A stretch of 64,000 bases of DNA. It comes from Candidatus Enterovibrio escicola. GTDB taxonomy: Bacteria > Pseudomonadota > Gammaproteobacteria > Enterobacterales > Vibrionaceae. A program made the translations under genes and the position numbers. Positions 63,630 through 64,000 of the stretch are shown piece after piece. Where the stretch lies: assembly GCF_002464935.1 (NCBI RefSeq), contig NZ_NBYY01000013.1, forward strand, positions 62,001 through 126,000. Reading direction: 5' to 3'. The notes below the pieces were generated by a model that worked only from the letters and a program-made list of their open reading frames with translations, had not been told where the DNA came from and did not search any database. Within the stretch, counting starts at the first letter, position 1. Each line of letters starts with the position of its first letter.

Positions 63630-64000
63630 GCATCTCTTAGCACACCTTCAGTTAAATGGATATTGCCTAGTGCTTGTATCCAAGAGTTTAAGCCTTTTGG
63701 CAGACGGTCGATGCTGAATGAATGTTTAAAACGATTTTAACTATTAAAACTGATTTTTCTGAACTCTGACTTAGCACCTTTTAATTTTTTATTCTCACTG
63801 CATACCCATCAAACTGGAGTTGTTTCCTAAAAGGCGAAGTGAGGAGTTTTAGATGTGGTATTCAGAATAGCCTACTGATCGTTATGATTTCTTTAGCAAA
63901 AGTTAGGCTATGAATGGCACTTACCGGATGGTAGAGAATACTTCTTTTAGCCAATAATGCTCTTAAACTCTGTAACAGCGGAAAGTGTGCCATTGTCAGA
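63630..64000. other. No gene recognised at the right edge
   Basis: About 370 bases. A minus-strand frame near 63630-63720 reads RLPKGLNSWIQALGNIHLTE and EGVLRDAILTKNEDYYA without a start; another plus-strand piece near 63910 has stops. It could be the decayed edge of a gene outside the window. Confidence 0.3.

Overview
The window is low-GC chromosomal DNA of a Vibrionaceae-type gammaproteobacterium whose genome is decaying under a heavy insertion-sequence (IS) load. The family assignment is inferred from gene content and order: rnm-yciO-rluB-yciK-sohB-topA, msbA-lpxK-ycaR-kdsB, the fused Dat-Ddc with carboxynorspermidine dehydrogenase and NspC, a PanP-type decarboxylase, and pheST all resemble Vibrio proteins. 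The mixture of intact core genes with broken IS copies and gene relics resembles host-restricted symbionts of this family, for example the Enterovibrio light-organ symbionts of deep-sea anglerfish. That lifestyle and genus are guesses.

Layout. 1-6.8 kb: minC, ycgL, mltB, then the msbA-lpxK-ycaR-kdsB envelope operon. 6.8-13.2 kb: nested IS982/IS256/IS5 wreckage around yciB, with a yciA relic. 13.2-26.2 kb: an rnm relic, yciO, rluB, yciK, sohB and topA separated by IS982, IS1 and IS5 relics. 26.3-38.2 kb: a nitrate/nitrite assimilation locus with nasA on one strand and cobA(broken)-nirB-nirD-narK-kinase/phosphatase on the other; both sides have sigma-54 type promoters, and the second has an NtrC-like palindrome upstream. 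38.2-40.6 kb: IS wreckage and unassigned DNA. 40.6-46.0 kb: the norspermidine operon (Dat-Ddc fusion, CANSDH, NspC). 46.0-53.4 kb: IS relics around a J-domain/hypothetical pair and panP. 53.4-64 kb: pheST, IS relics with an integrase relic, icd, rluE, mnmA, hflD and purB.

How it fits together. The genes retained intact serve lipid A/KDO and peptidoglycan maintenance, translation and RNA modification, DNA topology, the TCA cycle, purines, nitrogen assimilation and polyamines. No transposase reading frame is intact: every copy of IS982, IS5 (two subgroups), IS30, IS256 and IS1 carries stops, frameshifts or deletions. Many are nested, so the pattern is an old burst followed by decay and recombination between copies. 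Relics of host genes (cobA, rnm, yciA) survive between them.

I found no CRISPR array, tRNA or rRNA gene and no defence island. The points most worth a second look are the NtrC/sigma-54 control of a nitrate locus whose siroheme gene is already broken, the kinase/phosphatase fusion at the end of that locus, the J-domain gene pair, and the inverted chimeric IS copies around yciB.
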